A DNA stretch of 64,000 bases from Hysterangium stoloniferum (taxonomy: Eukaryota; Basidiomycota; Agaricomycetes; Hysterangiales; Hysterangiaceae): NCBI GenBank assembly GCA_015178975.1, contig WHVD01000008.1:1054001-1118000 (forward strand), in the 5' to 3' direction. Each line of letters opens with the position of its first letter. Positions within the stretch are counted from its first letter, which is position 1. Shown piece after piece: positions 12,195 to 22,369 of this stretch. The notes below the pieces were generated by a model, which was not told the origin of the DNA, ran no database searches, and worked only from the letters and a program-made list of their open reading frames with translations. The translations under genes were made by a program, and so were the position numbers.

Positions 12195-12613
12195 TAATGT
12201 GTATTACAATACACTAAAATTAGGCACAAGAATAGTTATAATAACACGGAAAAAAAAAAAAAGCAAAAAAAAGCAAAGCAAAGCAGTTGAGAAATGTGGT
12301 AGCAGCAGTGGCAGTGACAAGTGAGAGGGGATGGGCATTGGGGGGGGAGGGGTGCCCCGGGCAGGCCACAGCGCCAGAGGTCAGTAGCCAAGGCAACTCA
12401 GCTGCATGGCATCAGCAGCAGGTGCTGCAGGGGATAGAGCAGTGACCAGACCAAGCAAGTTGTTGGTGACTGGTAGGAGGTACTGGAATTACTGAGATTT
12501 AGCTAGGAATTATTCACAAGTGAGAAAGATCAGAGATCTCATCATAGATTTATGTGGCAATGGACTCCCACATTCAGACATAAATCTATGTCCAAAGTTG
12601 GGATCAATAGGTG
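12195..12613 (-). repeat. Right terminal inverted repeat of the KDZ transposon (CpG depleted)
   Basis: About 419 bp, pairing with 2972-3377. Most CpGs of the left copy are changed to CpA or TpG here, while cytosines outside CpG are conserved, the pattern expected from deamination of CpG methylcytosine. It also has a longer G run near 12340. Confidence 0.9.
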
Positions 12614-13505
12614 ATCTGTGAGGATTTTAGATGTCATAAAGCCCCAGAAGGCAGTCCAGTCCCAGCCCTTAAAACCATTTTACTAATGCATTATACTACC
12701 ATTGACCAGTAGTTCAGACTATCCACCGGTTCATACTGTCACAAAGTGAATTCTCATGAATTCAAACCCACTGCCCTGTACTGTGAGTGTGATGTATTAG
12801 CCTTATTTTAATACTATTTTCCGAAAAAGGAGTCCAGTGCTCTATCAAAATGTGCAAATACTCAATTCACTGCAAGCTAAAATGATTTAAGTATTTGATA
12901 TTAATCAGTGGCAGCCTAAATAGACTTAGAACCCTGAAATCAAGAGTTTACTTGAATATATGCACCCTACTTCGCAAAGAAGGTTTTGAAAGCTGCTTTT
13001 GCAAGCTGTTCTTTTTCTATGAAAACAACTACTAAAATATGAATAACAATTCACTGATTCTGAAACTAGATTTAACTTCAATTCTAGCTAATTTATATAT
13101 ATTATACTATTTATCAAACAGTAAAAATATATTTATAAACAGGTCAAAAGATTAGAATAGAATAAAACATTTATTTGGCTAATATACATATGCTTTATTA
13201 ACACTAACCTACAGGGTCTACTGTGATACTAACTTATCAGGATCTTAATGTAGTCTTAAGGATCTTGCAAGGATATTCTCAGTATTTATTTATGCTCAAA
13301 CACTTAAGATGTTTTGTGAATATGCTTTACTGATTCACAATAAATGAGCAATAGAACAGGGATTATTTGTAATGCAATAAACAGTCAAATTACTCAACTA
13401 GAGGTGACTGAAGTCTTAGACTACAAATAACAATGTAAAGAAAACTAATAATCAGTACTCAATTAAGAGGTGACTATAGTATAAAATTATTTATATATTA
13501 TAGGT
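12614..13505. other. AT-rich DNA without recognised genes
   Basis: CpG-poor, AT-rich sequence following the right KDZ TIR. No domain-bearing frame, tRNA or clear element end was recognised. The left flank of the same transposon is CpG-rich, so the CpG-poor domain extends beyond the element on this side only. Confidence 0.45.
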
Positions 13506-13760
13506 TGATAGCCAACAACTCTAACCAAGGTGGCAACAGATATATAAAAGCCAAATATTCAACTAAGAAGTGGCAAGGGGGAACAAAAGTCAACAACTCA
13601 GATTGAGGTGACAGGGGAACAACAGATCAGTCAACAACTCAGATTGAGGTGACAAGGGATTTGATTGGGCCAACAACTCTGATAGAGGTGGAAAGGGTTT
13701 CCAACAGCTCTGATAGAGGTGGAATTAGATGTCCAACTGCCCAGATTGGGGTGGAGTAGG
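13506..13760 (-). repeat. Degenerate tandem repeat, about 30-36 bp units
   Basis: About seven units of the pattern CAACAACTCAGATTGAGGTG (plus strand), for example near 13510, 13590, 13631, 13667, 13699 and 13731; more diverged relatives occur from about 13390. On the minus strand the units lie directly downstream of the TATA box near 13857, in the position of a transcript leader. A short GATAT microsatellite follows at 13796-13820. Confidence 0.7.
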
Positions 13761-13852
13761 CTGCTTGCTGCAGTGACACACAGATGTGGTGGGTTGATGA
13801 TATGATATGATATGATATGATAAGATGTTCTATTCAAGGCTGGAGCTGAGCT

Positions 13853-14086
13853 CCTTATATACATTTTAGTCTGAGACATTTAGAAGATTCTAGAAGATTG
13901 AATGATGTCATTTAGAATTTTCTAGAATTTTCTAGAGCATTGTGGAAGATTCTAACTATTTTTAAGATACTATAGAATGTTCTTGGCATAATGGAACATT
14001 CTAGAATTTTATAGAATATTCTACAATATTCTATCTACTTGTATATATTATATCTAACTGTTCCTTTGGAAGCCACTGGAATGTTC
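13853..14086 (-). promoter_or_regulatory. Heat-shock-element array with TATA box (minus strand)
   Basis: The stretch 13883-14086 is packed with inverted nGAAn/nTTCn pentamers. Examples are GAAnnTTCnnGAA at 13883-13895, four alternating pentamers at 13915-13932, GAAnnTTC at 13945-13952 and 13975-13982, GAAnnTTCnnGAA at 13994-14006, GAAnnTTC at 14014-14021, and GAAnnTTC at 14079-14086. These are canonical HSF binding sites. On the minus strand they are followed by GTATATAAGG (13853-13862), a good TATA box about 20 bp beyond the last site. No coding gene was recognised downstream; the repeat-rich setting suggests an LTR promoter, but LTR ends could not be fixed. Confidence 0.7.
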
Positions 14087-15474
14087 CAGGAGTTTCCGGT
14101 TTTTTCTGCAGTAGCATACATGATGACGTAATGTTTCCGCGTCTGTGCATGTATGACATCCGTCGCGCTGTGACTGTCGCGCGCCTTGTGACTTTCGCGT
14201 GCCTTGTGACTTTCATTTTTAGTTAATTATAAATATAATATTTTATTATAATAATATATAAATATATATTGCCTTGATTATGCATTCACATCGCATTGTG
14301 TCCTTGTCGGAGTTTGAAATGTCATGTGAATATTGTGAATATCACGTGATCTCTCGCGTTTAATGCTAGCCGACGAATTCTATTTTATTAAAACAAAAAA
14401 GAATTAAATTCATATCTAGCTTAGATTTGGCTCTAAAAATATAAAATAAATTGTAAAATTTCACTTTATTTCTGAAGAATATGTATACAAATTTTTGTAA
14501 GCGATATAAATACATTTTAATTCAATTTCTCGATTCTCTTTGTTTGAGGAGGGGAAATTAAAGGAAAAATCGCTAAAATACATAATAGTGAGTAATTGAA
14601 TACCAGTTTCCAACAGCTGTTATATATTAACAGATCTCACAGTCATTTAAACAGGTGTTTTTAACAATTTGTAACACAATTAATAACCAGTTAGAAATTA
14701 GTCACTAGCATAGTTGCTGATAAAAACTCAGTTAATAATTGTAAAAAACGAGAACGGAGTCTTGTAATGATGTCTAAAGTTGTCTACCACTCCCAATCAG
14801 GTTATCCACTTTTCCAATGTCTCAGAAAAGTCAAATATGCTAACAATTGTTATCCCAGCAGCTGATAAGAATAATGCCCGAGGGAGCCATTTTGTACCTG
14901 TATGCCTACAATCAAGTTGATAATTTCCTGAAAAACATGCCTTGTGAAATTCCTAACTACCACCAAACACACCCAGCCAACTCAGGTGAGCCAGTGTTGA
15001 AGGATCTCTCACCTTCACAAATTGTTGAATGGGTTGAGGAATCAATGCATTTTGAATAACCATTTGGTCAGCCAGTAAATGACAGTCAGCCTGTTGCACA
15101 GTAGGAGGCCTTTGAATATCACCCCCACTTGAGTCCTTGCTGTTTCCCATAAAACCCTTTCCTAACAAACACCTCATATGTATTACTGATCTTCAGCATC
15201 TCAGCATCAAGTTATTCTCAATCTTGGTCAACACCAGACCAGCATACCAACCCAACCATCAACTGGTTCAATTCACCTATTTGGGCCCATCAGGATGGCC
15301 AAACTCTTGTCAACACAATCCAGCTTGGCCAATGGCATGGAAAGCATCAGGTATGTGACAGATCTTGTGCAAGGAGACTCCCAGACAAAAGCTGTATATT
15401 GATCCAATGTAAAATCCCAAAACATTGAAGAGTCTCTGTTACACTCTGTTCAGGAACAGCATTCTGCACATGGT
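14087..15474. other. No recognised gene; possible LTR edge and unidentified frame
   Basis: Near 14613 the minus strand starts TGTTGGAAACTGGTATTC, which looks like an LTR tip and may be the 5' edge of the heat-shock-element region, but no matching target duplication was found. The plus frame 14847-15059 (70 codons, ending PSQIVEWVEESMHFE) has a protein-like look, but I do not recognise it and it is followed by stops. Confidence 0.35.
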
Positions 15475-15926
15475 GGATTTAACATCACATAGAACATGTG
15501 TGTAATCAATCAATTTAAAATCCCATTCACATCCCTGAATTTGATGGAATTACAAAATGATATAGAATCTGTTAGATGGTCCACAATTGAGTTAAACTCT
15601 CCTCTGTTCCAACTGCTTGGCAAATATAAACTCCTTTTGTTCTCCACATGATCAAGAGAGGCTAAATCACACTGGCTCCTCACAATTGTCACACAAAACA
15701 TGGAGCTGGTATGATTTAGCCTGAGCCAGTATGATTTAGCCTCTTTTGATCATGTGGAGAACAAAGGGAGTTTATATTTGCCAAGCAGTTGGAATAAAGG
15801 AGAGTTTAACCCAATTGTGGACCATCTAACAGATTCTATATCATTTTGTAATTCCATCAAATTCAGGGATGTGAATGGGATTTTAGATTGATTGATTACA
15901 CACTTGTTCTATGTGATGTTAAATCC
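15475..15926. mobile_element. Foldback element: two 204-bp inverted arms
   Basis: Left arm 15475-15678 and right arm 15723-15926 are near-perfect reverse complements (roughly 95 percent by eye), separated by 44 bp. Landmarks are GGATTTAACATCAC at the outer tips and GGCTAAATCA near the loop. The arms contain no long open frame. A transcript would form a hairpin of about 200 bp. No target duplication was identified. Confidence 0.85.
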
Positions 15927-16261
15927 TGCAACCATATCTGGGAGTTTTGTGGATTTTTAATTGGATCATCCTCTGACAAGTCACAGGAAAGATAAAGGGA
16001 TACAGAATCTCACTGGACTATACAAAATTGAAGGAGTTTGTATTCCATGATATGGTTGATGCTTAAAAGATCCTATGTACACCTGATCACCCTCCACCTA
16101 CCTTTTGGATCCTTAACCAATTTTAAATCTTATAAGGATCCAATAGAGTTTATTGGAGTTTATATAAGATAAGGCACTACAGATCCTAGTGAAGATACCT
16201 CAGTTGTTCCACTATATTGTGACTACTGAGTTATCTTCTGTTATAGTTCTAATAAGCTCCA

Positions 16262-16406
16262 ATGCATCAGTAAAATGGTATTAAACGCTGGGAGGAGGTA
16301 CCCCTATTCTGGGATGCTCCACACGCTCCACAACGTCCAGGAGCTTCCTAGAATGGGGGATCTCCTCCGGGAGCCGCCCGGAACAAATACCATTTCACTG
16401 ATGCAT
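16262..16406. mobile_element. MITE-like imperfect palindrome, 145 bp
   Basis: The ends are ATGCATCAGTAAAATGGTAT and its reverse complement with one mismatch (16262-16282 and 16386-16406). The GC-rich interior also pairs with itself (GGGAGGAGG against CCTCC and neighbours), so the whole unit can fold. The size and structure fit a miniature inverted-repeat element. A target duplication is not evident. Confidence 0.6.
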
Positions 16407-16650
16407 CACTTAATTTATTTTTAACATTAAAACTAGATGTGATATTCAGTGCACAATAAAATTCATATATTAAAATCCATCTCCCTGGGAAGGATTGTGC
16501 GGTGCTCCAACAGGGGTTCACCGCAGAAGTGCATGTCTACAACCTCCGCTTTGAATAACACAGAGGATGCTCTCTTGCATTCTTCACAGGCACTCTCGGT
16601 TTGCCACGTCGCTCACTGTTAGATTGAGTAATGCTAGCAGTGCTTCCCAG

Positions 16651-16722
16651 GGTCAGGTGGTGTAATGGTTAACACCCCTGCTATATATGCAGAAGCCCTG
16701 GGTTCAATCCCCAGTCTGGCCA
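16651..16722 (+). ncRNA. tRNA-like sequence in the left TRIM LTR
   Basis: A 71-nt cloverleaf can be drawn: acceptor GGTCAGG with TCTGGCC, D arm GTGT/ACAC, anticodon arm CCTGC/GCAGA with loop TATATAT, T arm CTGGG/CCCAG. The A box TGGTGTAATGG (16658-16668) fits the eukaryotic consensus, and the B box GGTTCAATCCC (16701-16711) differs from consensus at the usual CG position. A TTTT stop signal lies at 16737-16740, inside the LTR. Position 33 of the loop is A instead of U and one anticodon-stem pair is mismatched, so a working tRNA is unlikely; transcription by Pol III is plausible. Confidence 0.75.
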
Positions 16723-16933
16723 TTCATTATCTACACTTTTAACAGGTTATGGGCCCCGCTGTGTGCTATAGGGCATGGTTCCTGTGTGTAGAGTGAACAG
16801 CTATATTTGTGTGTGGTATAGTGGACAAGTCTGGACAAAAGAGCCAGAGAGGACCTATATCTGCTTATAGTATAGTTGAGTGCTAGCATTAAGGGAGTGT
16901 GTTAGATTGAGTAATGCTAGCAGTGCTTCCCAG

Positions 16934-17005
16934 GGTCAGGTGGTGTAATGGTTAACACCCCTGCTATATATGCAGAAGCCCTGGGTTCAATCCCCAGTCT
17001 GGCCA
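16934..17005 (+). ncRNA. tRNA-like sequence in the right TRIM LTR
   Basis: Identical to the copy at 16651-16722, at the same offset (34 bp) from the LTR start. The Pol III terminator TTTT again falls a few bases before the LTR end. Confidence 0.75.
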
Positions 17006-17200
17006 TTCATTATCTACACTTTTAACACTCACTGCTGTCACAATCTGCCTAGCCGCTGACACAGGTCTTTACGCAGTAACTGTCAGAGAGCAAACCTTGC
17101 ACCATACGGCGCTGTCTCCGTATAGATATATATATAAGTCATCGAGCGTGGTGCCACCGTCGGCGCTCACTCTGCCTTCTTCGCTTTTGCAGCCTCTTGG

Positions 17201-18897
17201 ATGGTAGCTTCAATGTCCCCCGGGCTAGAGGATGACATAGTTTCACAGCATATTGCGCAGTACGAAATATTTCAATAACGTCTTACTGTGTCTAGACTAA
17301 TGTTGTAACTTAGTTTCATTCATGTGTGTGTGGAGGCTGCAGTAATTGGTACGTTTGGGATCTGTGAACACTTCAAACATTGAAGTAATCTTAATTTGAA
17401 CCTCCTTAGCTCTGTATCTTTATGATTATATATTATGCCTTTCACAAGAGATTGAGCTAATATGGTTGGGAACATTCTGTCTTTCCACTGTGCTCTACTT
17501 CCTAGTGAGATATTTACCGGTGGCAAAAATATTGTTTGTTTTAATAGCACACCCTCAGAACCTTCCACAGGTGAGTCCACCCTTCACTTCACTTCCTACA
17601 ATACAAAGCAATAATACATTCGATCAGTAAGCCTATACTCAGAGTGATTTTAATTGCGTTGTATAGAACCTCCATTCTGCTTCAGCTGTACTGTTCTTTA
17701 CTGGCTTGTGGAAATACTGGGTGTAATCGGAAGAGCAGGTATCATAGGTTAGTGTCTTGTCAAATCTACACCTATAGTTGAACTGATAACCTAACTACGG
17801 TGAAGCGACCTTGATCGCAAGGACTTATGCTCTATGTAATCGGAATAAAATCGTTCTCGTCGGGCTTGGGTCTCTCGGCATCGGAGTTGTCGCTCTTAGC
17901 TTTGTCAGTGCATGCCCGCGGGACATTACAATTACCCTTACCTTATTCCTTAGATTGAAGTACTCCACACATCGTGTACAGCTGCGCCTCAATTATATAA
18001 GACTAGTGCTCAGTGAGTGGCATAAATGGTACTTACTATGTCATTTAATTGGGAAATTTCTAGATGTGGGTTAAAGTAAGCAAGGGATACTAAATGTCAA
18101 CTTACATGACCACGCAAGGGGCAATTATTCTTTCTGGTACACGACTGGGCATTGAGTCCATAGCTATCACAGTTGTGATATTTCAATGTCGCTCCGGGTT
18201 TTCAGGCCACAGAACACGTTTTCTATTCACACATAATTTTTCATCATTTATACTACGTAGTGGTGCGTTTTATGTGTATATTTTAAACATACATGCCGCT
18301 TTAATTGGCTAACTTCGTTAGGTCTCCTATATTTCATGTAAGCCAAAGATCAACCATCCCTCCTTTCTTTCTCTTTTTGAAATTTGGATATGGCTACAGA
18401 GCGGCACTCGGCTTGGAGTTCCTTGCCATAATATTCAATCTTGTGAGTTTGAAGCATTTAAATTGTGCGCTATGTATAATCATCTTGATTATTTCAGAAT
18501 TCATTAATACCGGTATTTGTAACCTCATATCAAATCTACTCCGTGGCAGGCACGCTGACGTATATCTATCTGCATCATTTTCAGAAGAGATTAGTACCGG
18601 TACGTCTAAACTTGCACACCAAAGTTACTATAGAGCATTCCAACATATACCGCAGACATTGTCCAACAACATCACTGGCACCCTTACGTTACCGTAAGCC
18701 GCAGAAATAAAAATGATTTTTATCTAACTTCCTCACTTGATTTTCTTTGCAGAATACCCGCCATCCTGATCTCTCGCTTCCTCCTGGAGTTACGGCGTGT
18801 GGGAAACAATACACGCACCCCATATATAACGACTGCCACAATATCTTTCGCGCATATAGACCAGGAGATATATGAGTTAAATGGTATTAGCACCTAG
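17201..18897 (+). CDS. DUF6533 membrane protein, copy 1
   Basis: Multi-exon gene. Exon 1 (17201-17259) starts MVASMSPGLEDD. Exons 17314-17348 and 17410-17570 give the DUF6533 signature LYLYDYILCLSQEIELIW and VRYLPVAKILFVL. Later exons encode VEILGVIGRAGI, ARTYALCNRNK (17806-17903), a helix, LEFLAIIFNL (18400-18442) and the C-terminal IPAILISRFLLELR. DUF6533 proteins are multi-pass, basidiomycete-expanded and of unknown function. A 2-nt exon (AT, 18064-18065) between introns of 51 and 53 nt is needed to keep frame. The junction 17570/17667 does not close in my reading (one base short), and the exon before the last intron is uncertain, so the model is incomplete. The TRIM sits directly upstream. 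Confidence 0.7.
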
Positions 18898-21800
18898 ATG
18901 TTCTTAGACGCTCCAAGAGCGCAAGGTCGTGATTCGTGGGAGAGTCGGTCAATCTGGAAGGCTCCAGGATCTGAGAGGACCTCGGATGACATTAAATGAC
19001 AGTGGATGTCGATGGAGCACTGTCCCTACCCCACTTTACTACCTTTTTTTAATAATTAACATCTCTTACTAGCACTACAGTAGTTCACTTAACTTAAGCG
19101 AAATATGAGTCTAACGAAATATAAACAATTATCAGTGACCTGTTGAAAATTTGGAGTCTGGCACTTCATACCCCTACATTATATATTGTATAAAAGGCTG
19201 ACCTTTTGGCTCCCATGCTTTCTATTGTCCAGTAAGATAATAAGATAGTTGTTACTATGTACAAGATGGGAGCATATCTGCAAGGTCCACATGTGAATAA
19301 TTGCCATTATCAGGGGCTGGTTAGAAGAAGTAAAGGCTTACATTGTTGACACACGAACCTTGCTACTGCTTATACGGAAATGCCAGATTTAGGGTATTTT
19401 TCTGGTGCAAGTGGCACCATTGTATATCTAGCACGATGATGAATTTACACATGTGGCATAATGTGGCAACATGCGTACCTTGCAAGAGATCCTTGGCAAT
19501 GTCCCAGTCCCTATCATCGAGTTGATACACTTGCTTATATCTGTGAATCACTAAGGTTGAATTTTGTCAAACTTGAGAGATCCCAAACTTTAGAAAATGA
19601 CGAGACAAAAAGGCAAAACATTACATAACAAACAAAACAGTTAGTAGATATACCTTGTCAGCTGACCAAATTGGTGTTAGAATAGATGATACACAGAGAG
19701 ACACAGAAGTCACCAGGAGTGACCAAACTCAGACTTAGACTCAAACTCAAATGATTGGCAGTGGTAGATTGCCAATAAGCAGATAACACTACAGTAAGTA
19801 CATGTGGGTATATACGGCCCAAATTACACACAACTAACAATTGGTTGTCACTTAATGCTGGTCTAGATGTGATGAGCACACCCAGTCCAACCTGTGACAC
19901 CGTGTGTGTGTGTATGTGTGGATGCAGTGTGGCACAAGTGCAGAATTCTGGCAGCCATACCTGTACCTACCAAACTCATGAGCTACTTGCTCTAGGTTTA
20001 CCCATACCCACGATACACCCTACTCGCACGGCTTACCACAATTATTAAGAAATGACATAAAGTGTATACATATATGCACTGAAAAAAAATACAATAATTT
20101 TGTAATAGCAATACAAAAATGTACTGATATTCAGTGCAGTTTCTTCCTACAGTGAATTGATTGGAAGACATGTCATCTTACCAGCTTCTTATCAAAGAAG
20201 CTCAGTGCTGCCCAGCATACTTATTTACTCATAGAGACTCCAAGTTAGCAGTCATATTCTTGAAATGGGCCCTAGAAACTAATCTGTTGTCAACTACATT
20301 TTATCTGCATTCTGATAGCTAATCAGTTGATTGGTCAAATACTTTGCACTATAGTGCAGAAAGAACAATGGGATTGGGCATGCAAATGCCTAACGTTAGA
20401 ATTTACTATCAATAGTAGCAGCGCTAGTACTACCACCGGGTTTCTTCCATTGAGCTAAACGATGGCCGTACGCCATCATTAAGATGGGAATTATCAATTG
20501 ACATATAGTGGAACCTAATTGCTGCACATGAACCAATAATAGTTGATCGTGTAAACAGACCGAGCATTCAAATCATCAAAGTTGAGTTCCACCAACATAT
20601 GAAACCAGCGACCTTATATATCTCCCGCTTGATGGACATTTCTATTCTCACTTGAAATTGCTGTCTGTGGCTGGCTAATCACATTTTGTGGTGGTAAGCG
20701 TACCGTTACTTTGTTGCCATTCTTAGACTCGTTTGAAGGATATGTTAAATGAGGACCGCGGCTAGCACCCTGGATTTTAAAAATAAATTGTTCTCATTTT
20801 ATCCAGTCAGCGAACGGGAAAATGTCATGGCTGATCGAGTTGCAGGTTACCTTTTCTGGACGGAAGCAGCAAGGGAAATATTTATGGTCTCTCCCAGACA
20901 TCAATAAATGGAATTCGAAGCTACCTCCTCTAGAAATGATAGTTAGGTCAGGTAGTTTATCTAACAATGCTATATTGCAGTAGTTTTATCCCTAGTGCTA
21001 TCCGAGTGACTGTCATGGCCTAATTGCGACTACATGATGGTAGGGGATCCACGGTCTAGGCAGTCTAGATCGCCGTTCCACTCACCATAGAATTTTTTCC
21101 CAACTCCCTGCAAGGATTCCCATCTAATGTTCAATGTCGCTATGGTGCATGCAGCTTCCCAAAATGTATTTACACGCACTTCTCCTGCCATCAAGTGTAG
21201 TCCCAGCTGATGGTGGAGCACTGTCTGTTGGCAGGCATTCTTGTAATAATCCTTAGCAATCATAGGTCCAAATCACTAATCACACACTAACTCACTGGTA
21301 GTGCTTTTAAAGGAATATCGCACTTCCAAACTGTCATTGATTCCTCAAAAGCGGCATTTTTATGAAATTCTATGCGCGCGTCAGAAGTATAGCATTAGCC
21401 ATCCATTGACCTTACATCTTTTTCTTTGAAGTGAAGGTCAAATTAAAATTTCCGATAGTTTAATTGGTTGGTTGATTGATTAATCACAGCTGCGCTTATA
21501 ACAAACCGTGTGGTGTTGACTTGAGTCTGATGGTGGAAGAAGCTTCATTCGTTGGCTTGAACTCAAGGATTAGAAATATTAACGATGCCGACCGCCCCGC
21601 GTGAGGTCGAGGCTGAATGGCGATGCCACCTGTACCGGCGGTACCGCCGGTACTTAATGATTAATAATACATACTAATAACAACCTTCATATAATTCGAA
21701 GGATAGATCTCATAATTGGATTTGTGTCGTGATTGCGGATCTCCACAAACCTGCTGTGCTTCAATGATCTTATTAAACCAGTAACCGTTGAATCCTTGCC

Positions 21801-22369
21801 ATTAGAATCAAGTGATAGCTTCTTGGCGGGTAATAGGGTTCCCGTTTCTTATTTTTACCTTTTGTTCAACATTATCCACAACGCGGGCCCTCGTTTGAGC
21901 AAAATGAGAATGCCCATTTTATTACTTTCCTTTTTATGACAGCGCACATGGAGTTTTTGTTTGTGTAACGAGTGTCTGTAGAACACTATTGTAAATGTGG
22001 ATCCATATCAGAGTGCACCGCCATACCTACAGTAAACTGGTTAACCGTTCAGCAATGAGTCATTAATTTTTTCAACATAGTCACGTGTTATAAGAAGCGT
22101 CAACTGTATGCATTCGCAAGTCCCCCAGCTCCGTATTGAATCATCTTGGAGAAATTCGCATGCATGCCCCACACCACCGCTACTTCATTCCACGCGCTCA
22201 TTTCGCCACAATTGATATCAAATCTCTCAACTGAGACGCTGTCACATATCCTTATTGCAGGAACTAACCCTCGAGAAGCCAACACCGTGACCATACGGCA
22301 CTTTCATCTTCTCCGTACATATAAGTAATCGAATCGGGCGGGCGTCCACCCCGCCCTCCTTGCTCTTCT
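18898..22369. other. Inter-copy DNA of the DUF6533 array
   Basis: No intact gene recognised. The stretch at about 20680-20890 resembles 25880-26060 (shared TTGTGGTGGTAAG, TTGCCATT, CTCGTT and CAGCGA blocks), about 5.2 kb apart. That equals the spacing of DUF6533 copies 1 and 2, so it belongs to the duplicated unit and may be a decayed neighbour gene. An LTR-like tip TGTTGAAAATTTGG with a TATA box (TATAAAAGG) is at about 19141-19197. From about 22110 the sequence resembles the region upstream of copy 3. Confidence 0.4.

Larger units (their letters stand above)
2972..12613 (-). mobile_element. KDZ (Kyakuja-Dileera-Zisupton) DNA transposon, 9.6 kb, decayed
   Basis: The element is bounded by long terminal inverted repeats (2972-3377 and 12195-12613) beginning CACCTATTGATCCC. 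The flanks show a probable target duplication: ATCTGCG at 2965-2971 and ATCTGTG at 12614-12620, differing only by a CpG to TpG change. On the minus strand it carries a KDZ transposase (about 10.7-6.5 kb) and a companion gene (about 4.9-3.6 kb). Into it have gone a LINE fragment (11.25-12.16 kb), a Copia gag remnant (5.35-5.7 kb) and a solo LTR (8861-9755). The interior is almost free of CpG while the solo LTR is CpG-rich. KDZ elements are cut-and-paste transposons widespread in basidiomycetes. No TET/JBP dioxygenase, a known frequent passenger, was seen. Confidence 0.8.
16617..17027 (+). mobile_element. TRIM retrotransposon with a tRNA-like Pol III unit in each LTR
   Basis: Two identical 128-bp direct repeats (16617-16744 and 16900-17027) begin TGTTAGATTG and end TTTTAACA. 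They flank a 155-bp non-coding interior. The whole unit is bordered by the 5-bp duplication CTCAC (16612-16616 and 17028-17032). Five bases after the left repeat lies TGGGCCCCGC, a candidate primer-binding site, and AAGGGAG just before the right repeat is a short polypurine tract. These are the properties of a terminal-repeat retrotransposon in miniature. The identical LTRs imply recent insertion. It sits about 170 bp upstream of the first DUF6533 gene. A solo LTR of the same family is at 58256-58382 and rearranged remnants are near 51.4-51.6 kb. Confidence 0.88.

Noticed and set aside
2972-12613. TET/JBP dioxygenase gene inside the KDZ element
   Set aside because: Such genes often travel with fungal KDZ elements, but no HxD...H dioxygenase pattern was found in either strand of the interior.
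12614-14613. Complete LTR spanning the heat-shock-element array
   Set aside because: A TGTTGG tip on the minus strand at 14613 is followed by GCTGT on the plus strand, but no matching GCTGT next to a CA end was found on the other side, so LTR boundaries were not annotated.
16651-16722. Ordinary host tRNA gene (nominal anticodon TAT)
   Set aside because: It lies inside a 128-bp repeat with TG..CA ends and TSDs, is duplicated at the same offset in both LTRs, has A instead of U at position 33, and recurs in a solo LTR at 58.3 kb.
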